From Dromaius novaehollandiae (lineage: Eukaryota; Chordata; Aves; Casuariiformes; Dromaiidae): 64,000 nucleotides of DNA. Under the pieces are notes generated by a model, which did not search any database, was not told where the DNA came from, and saw nothing but the letters and a program-made list of their open reading frames with translations. The stretch is from positions 34,422,563 through 34,486,562 of the forward strand of contig NC_088100.1 in NCBI RefSeq assembly GCF_036370855.1, written 5' to 3'. Position 1 is the first letter of the stretch. Each line of letters opens with the position of its first letter. The translations under genes were made by a program, and so were the position numbers. Shown in pieces: positions 61,201 through 64,000 of this stretch.

Positions 61201-64000
61201 GCCATAAAAATATTGGCTTTTAAAGCATTCTACTCATGAGAGTCAGATGTTGAAATACTACGCATTTACAGATTTGGGGGTGGATTTTATGAATGCCAGT
61301 GGTGTGCATAAATGTTGGACTTAATACTTGCAGTCACGTGTCTGTGAAACAGACAGCTGCTCTGTCTTGTGAAACCGTGTCCTTGTACCTGCCTGGTGCC
61401 AAGCTAGAATGATTCTTTTATGAGTTACTATCCCATGATGTGGTGCATTGTAATACTGCTGTGTTGATGCTATTCAGGTCTGTGGAAAAACAAAACAAAT
61501 CTGAGTTATCCTGTCATCAGCAAATTGAAAGATAAGGATGAAAGAGGCTGGTATCCCTTATGGTATCTCAATAGTTTTGTTCTGTTCCTGCTGGGAAAGC
61601 CTGATGGGAACTTGATTGGTAATCAAACTTGCCAAAGCCTGAAAATGCCCACAAACATGCTGCAGCTGTCACTTGAGTATTTTATAGCTCCTTTTTTGGA
61701 TGTAGACTGTAATAAAAGCTGATGATAAAACTTTTTAACATGTTTGCAGTGGAGAGGAAGCTTTACTTAATCTTAAAAATGCTGGTATATACAACACTGG
61801 CATTATACATAATAGATGAGAGACCCTGAAAACCCTTTTTCTTTTGTCAGTAACTAAGCAAATAATTTTTACAGAGATTTCAGAAAGCTGGATGGTACCT
61901 GTCACACAGGACAGGATGGTATACTTTGTTATGCTCAAGGAACACAAAATGCCAAATAAAGGAAGAACCCATGAATTAGGTACTTAATAACTGATAGATT
62001 TGTGGATAATGGTGAATCCAGGAGACTTGAAAATGTGTGTGATGGTGCAGGATCCCTTAGACTTGTTGAGGAAATAGAGAATGGCTTTTCTAGTTTTTAC
62101 CAGCAGGTGTCTAAGGAAGACTGAAGTCTGCAGATTTTCAGAACAAGTTTGGTAGGTAGTCTAGGTGTGCCTAGCAATGAGAAACAAATCTTTTTTCAAC
62201 AATAAAGAATTTTCTCCTTCAATGTTTATTTGCAAATAGAGATATGTTGAATTTTGAAAGAGTAAATGTCTTTTTGCTAAAGCAATTTGTCACAGTGTAC
62301 CCCAAAATCATGCCTCCAATTTGTCATAATGTAATTCCAAAATTATGCCTGAATTAATGGTGTTAATAATACTTTCATAACAGAATCAAACCCCTCTTTT
62401 TGTTTTAAATATTGGCAGCTATCTCCATTTTACATTTGGGGAAGCAGCCCCAAAGAAGCTTTATACTTGTGAGAGATTTGGGAATAAAATACAATAGGAC
62501 TATTAAAAGAAAAAAGAAAGAAAGAAAAAGGAAAAAAGATGGGTCCCATTCAATTAACTGCTAAAAACCTGAATTTAGTTGTACAGCAATGGTTATACTA
62601 TCTCAGGTGAGTCTCATATGATGAACAGCTTGTATGTAGCTTGTTGTGTGTGCTGCATGGTGAGTGGTGGCAAGGTGCAGGAGTTGCTAGATAATCCAAG
62701 TCTTTGTGTGTGTGAAGAAGATAGCCCACAGAGGTGTAACACCACCGGGATCTCTGGCACCCTGCTACAAGTCCAGCCTCACCCCGTTATGGAGTGGTGG
62801 AGCCACTGCAAAGCTGCTGTCATTTCTCTCCTGCAGTCTGGTCCCTTGTTCTCTCTCTCTCTGCAGGACCTATCTGTGGGACATCTCTCCGGGATATCCT
62901 GCAGTTGTTAATCTCATGAAGATTTTGGTTGTATAGCTTACAGTTGTCACTCTCTCTATCTCAGGATTTGGTAAGTAATATAAATGTTTACATTCAGACT
63001 TAAAAATTCTCAGCCCTCTAAGCTCAGTAGTCCAACATGCACCTCATGATCTCTGAATTTCTTCCTGAGTTTGTTTTTTTTTTCTTATTCTAAAGTTCAG
63101 GTAGATTCAGGCAAACTACTCTTTCTGACTATCAGAGAAAGGTTGTCTTTAGTCTTTTTATAACTTTTATATCTCCTTTAAATAGCCGATAAGTATTTTT
63201 TCCTTCTGTTTGCTAGGTGACATAAAGCCTCAGGAGCTAGAAATTTTAAAGATAGATGTAAAGGTATATCTATACCTTCTTTGTGATCCATGCCAGGGAG
63301 TAAGCCCTGGGCTTTGGCTCAGTTGTTGTCAACACTTCCACATTGCTCAGGATCACCCTTAGGACAGCCTGGTCATGCCCACACTGAATATGGATTGAAT
63401 CCTGGCCTGATGCATACCACATAATCCTTTGTACCTGCTCCCTCAGAGTTCTTTCTAGTGTGCAACACACCACGTGTCCAAGCAGACAGATCATCTGCCC
63501 CATGTACCACAGATGGCCATGCCATTGCAGTGGGTCTACTTTTTGCCATGCATTTGAAGTTGAGATAACTTTTCAGAAAGCGTAGAGCCATATTTGAGGC
63601 TCTCCTTTGGGAGCTGATACCTGCCCTGCAGAAGTGGCTTATCATTTTGGGAACACATTGCTGTTAAGAAGAGCTGGAGGTCACCATGTGAAGTTTCAGA
63701 AACCTATACTCCTGCTAGTGGATTAGCTAGTAACTACTTGTGGTGAGTGAGTCTACTGTGGGCACGCTGGGTGTAAAGGACTGCTGTACCATATTGACTG
63801 CCATACCGTATCCTCTCTTTCTGTGTGATCTGCACACAGGGATATACCCTTGAGTCATGAGATCCTTTCTCATTCAGGGTGCCTTCAAAGAGGCCACTAA
63901 CAAAAACTGCATCCCTCTGTCCTGTCCCCTGCATTGTTCTTAAGGTTTTATGCAATTTAGAAATCTTTTGGGGAGGATAAGCCAGTGCACTCTTCTCTCT
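61201..64000. other. Right-end intergenic stretch
   Basis: No gene recognised. A weak MIR-like block at 62395-62465 (CTATCTCCATTTTACATTTG, then GGGAAGCAGCCCCAAAGAAG) is the only repeat hint. Open frames at 62579-62911 and 63270-63955 have no recognisable product. Confidence 0.45.

Noticed and set aside
56620-64000. First exon of CD109, the next gene upstream in human
   Set aside because: No CpG island, signal-peptide exon or recognisable CD109 sequence was found on the plus strand to the right of SLC17A5. It probably lies beyond the window.

Overview
The window is vertebrate nuclear DNA from a bird or other archosaur-line sauropsid. The evidence is spliced genes with GT-AG introns, two CpG-island promoters, and CR1 LINE copies ending in the avian-type 3' end, with almost no other interspersed repeat. 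I saw no prokaryotic operon, CRISPR array, defence island, integrated provirus or tRNA/rRNA gene.

Layout: the left edge (1-2124, minus strand) is the 5' end of EEF1A1 (translation elongation factor eEF1A1). It has a TATA box, a 33-nt non-coding first exon with a 5'-TOP start, the ATG exon and the next coding exon; the rest of the gene lies beyond base 1. About 24.7 kb of non-coding DNA (2125-26778) follows. It holds one young 3'-truncated CR1 tail, one long and very old CR1 fossil with remnants of its reverse-transcriptase ORF, and many homopolymer runs. The centre and right (26779-52184, minus strand) is a complete SLC17A5 gene (sialin, the lysosomal H+/sialic acid cotransporter). I assembled 11 coding exons from splice sites and reading phase; they join into one uninterrupted frame of 484 codons plus stop. 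Its CpG-island promoter runs to about 52.64 kb. The last 11.4 kb contains no gene I can support. It does contain a CR1 copy, two old CR1 fossils, and an unrecognised pair of inverted repeat arms made of ~80-bp tandem units.

The two genes keep the order and orientation known from the human 6q13 region (EEF1A1 next to SLC17A5, same strand). They are not a functional pathway: one is a housekeeping GTPase of the ribosome cycle, the other a lysosomal membrane transporter. The SLC17A5 promoter carries a TFEB/MITF-type E-box, which fits a lysosomal gene.

I do not see an undescribed biological system here. The observations most worth checking are the inverted/tandem repeat pair at 53.4-54.5 kb, the CLEAR-like element and overlapping upstream ORF in the SLC17A5 leader region, the duplicated segment carrying minus-strand poly(A) signals at 25.2-25.4 kb, and the G-rich pentamer tract just after the EEF1A1 first exon.
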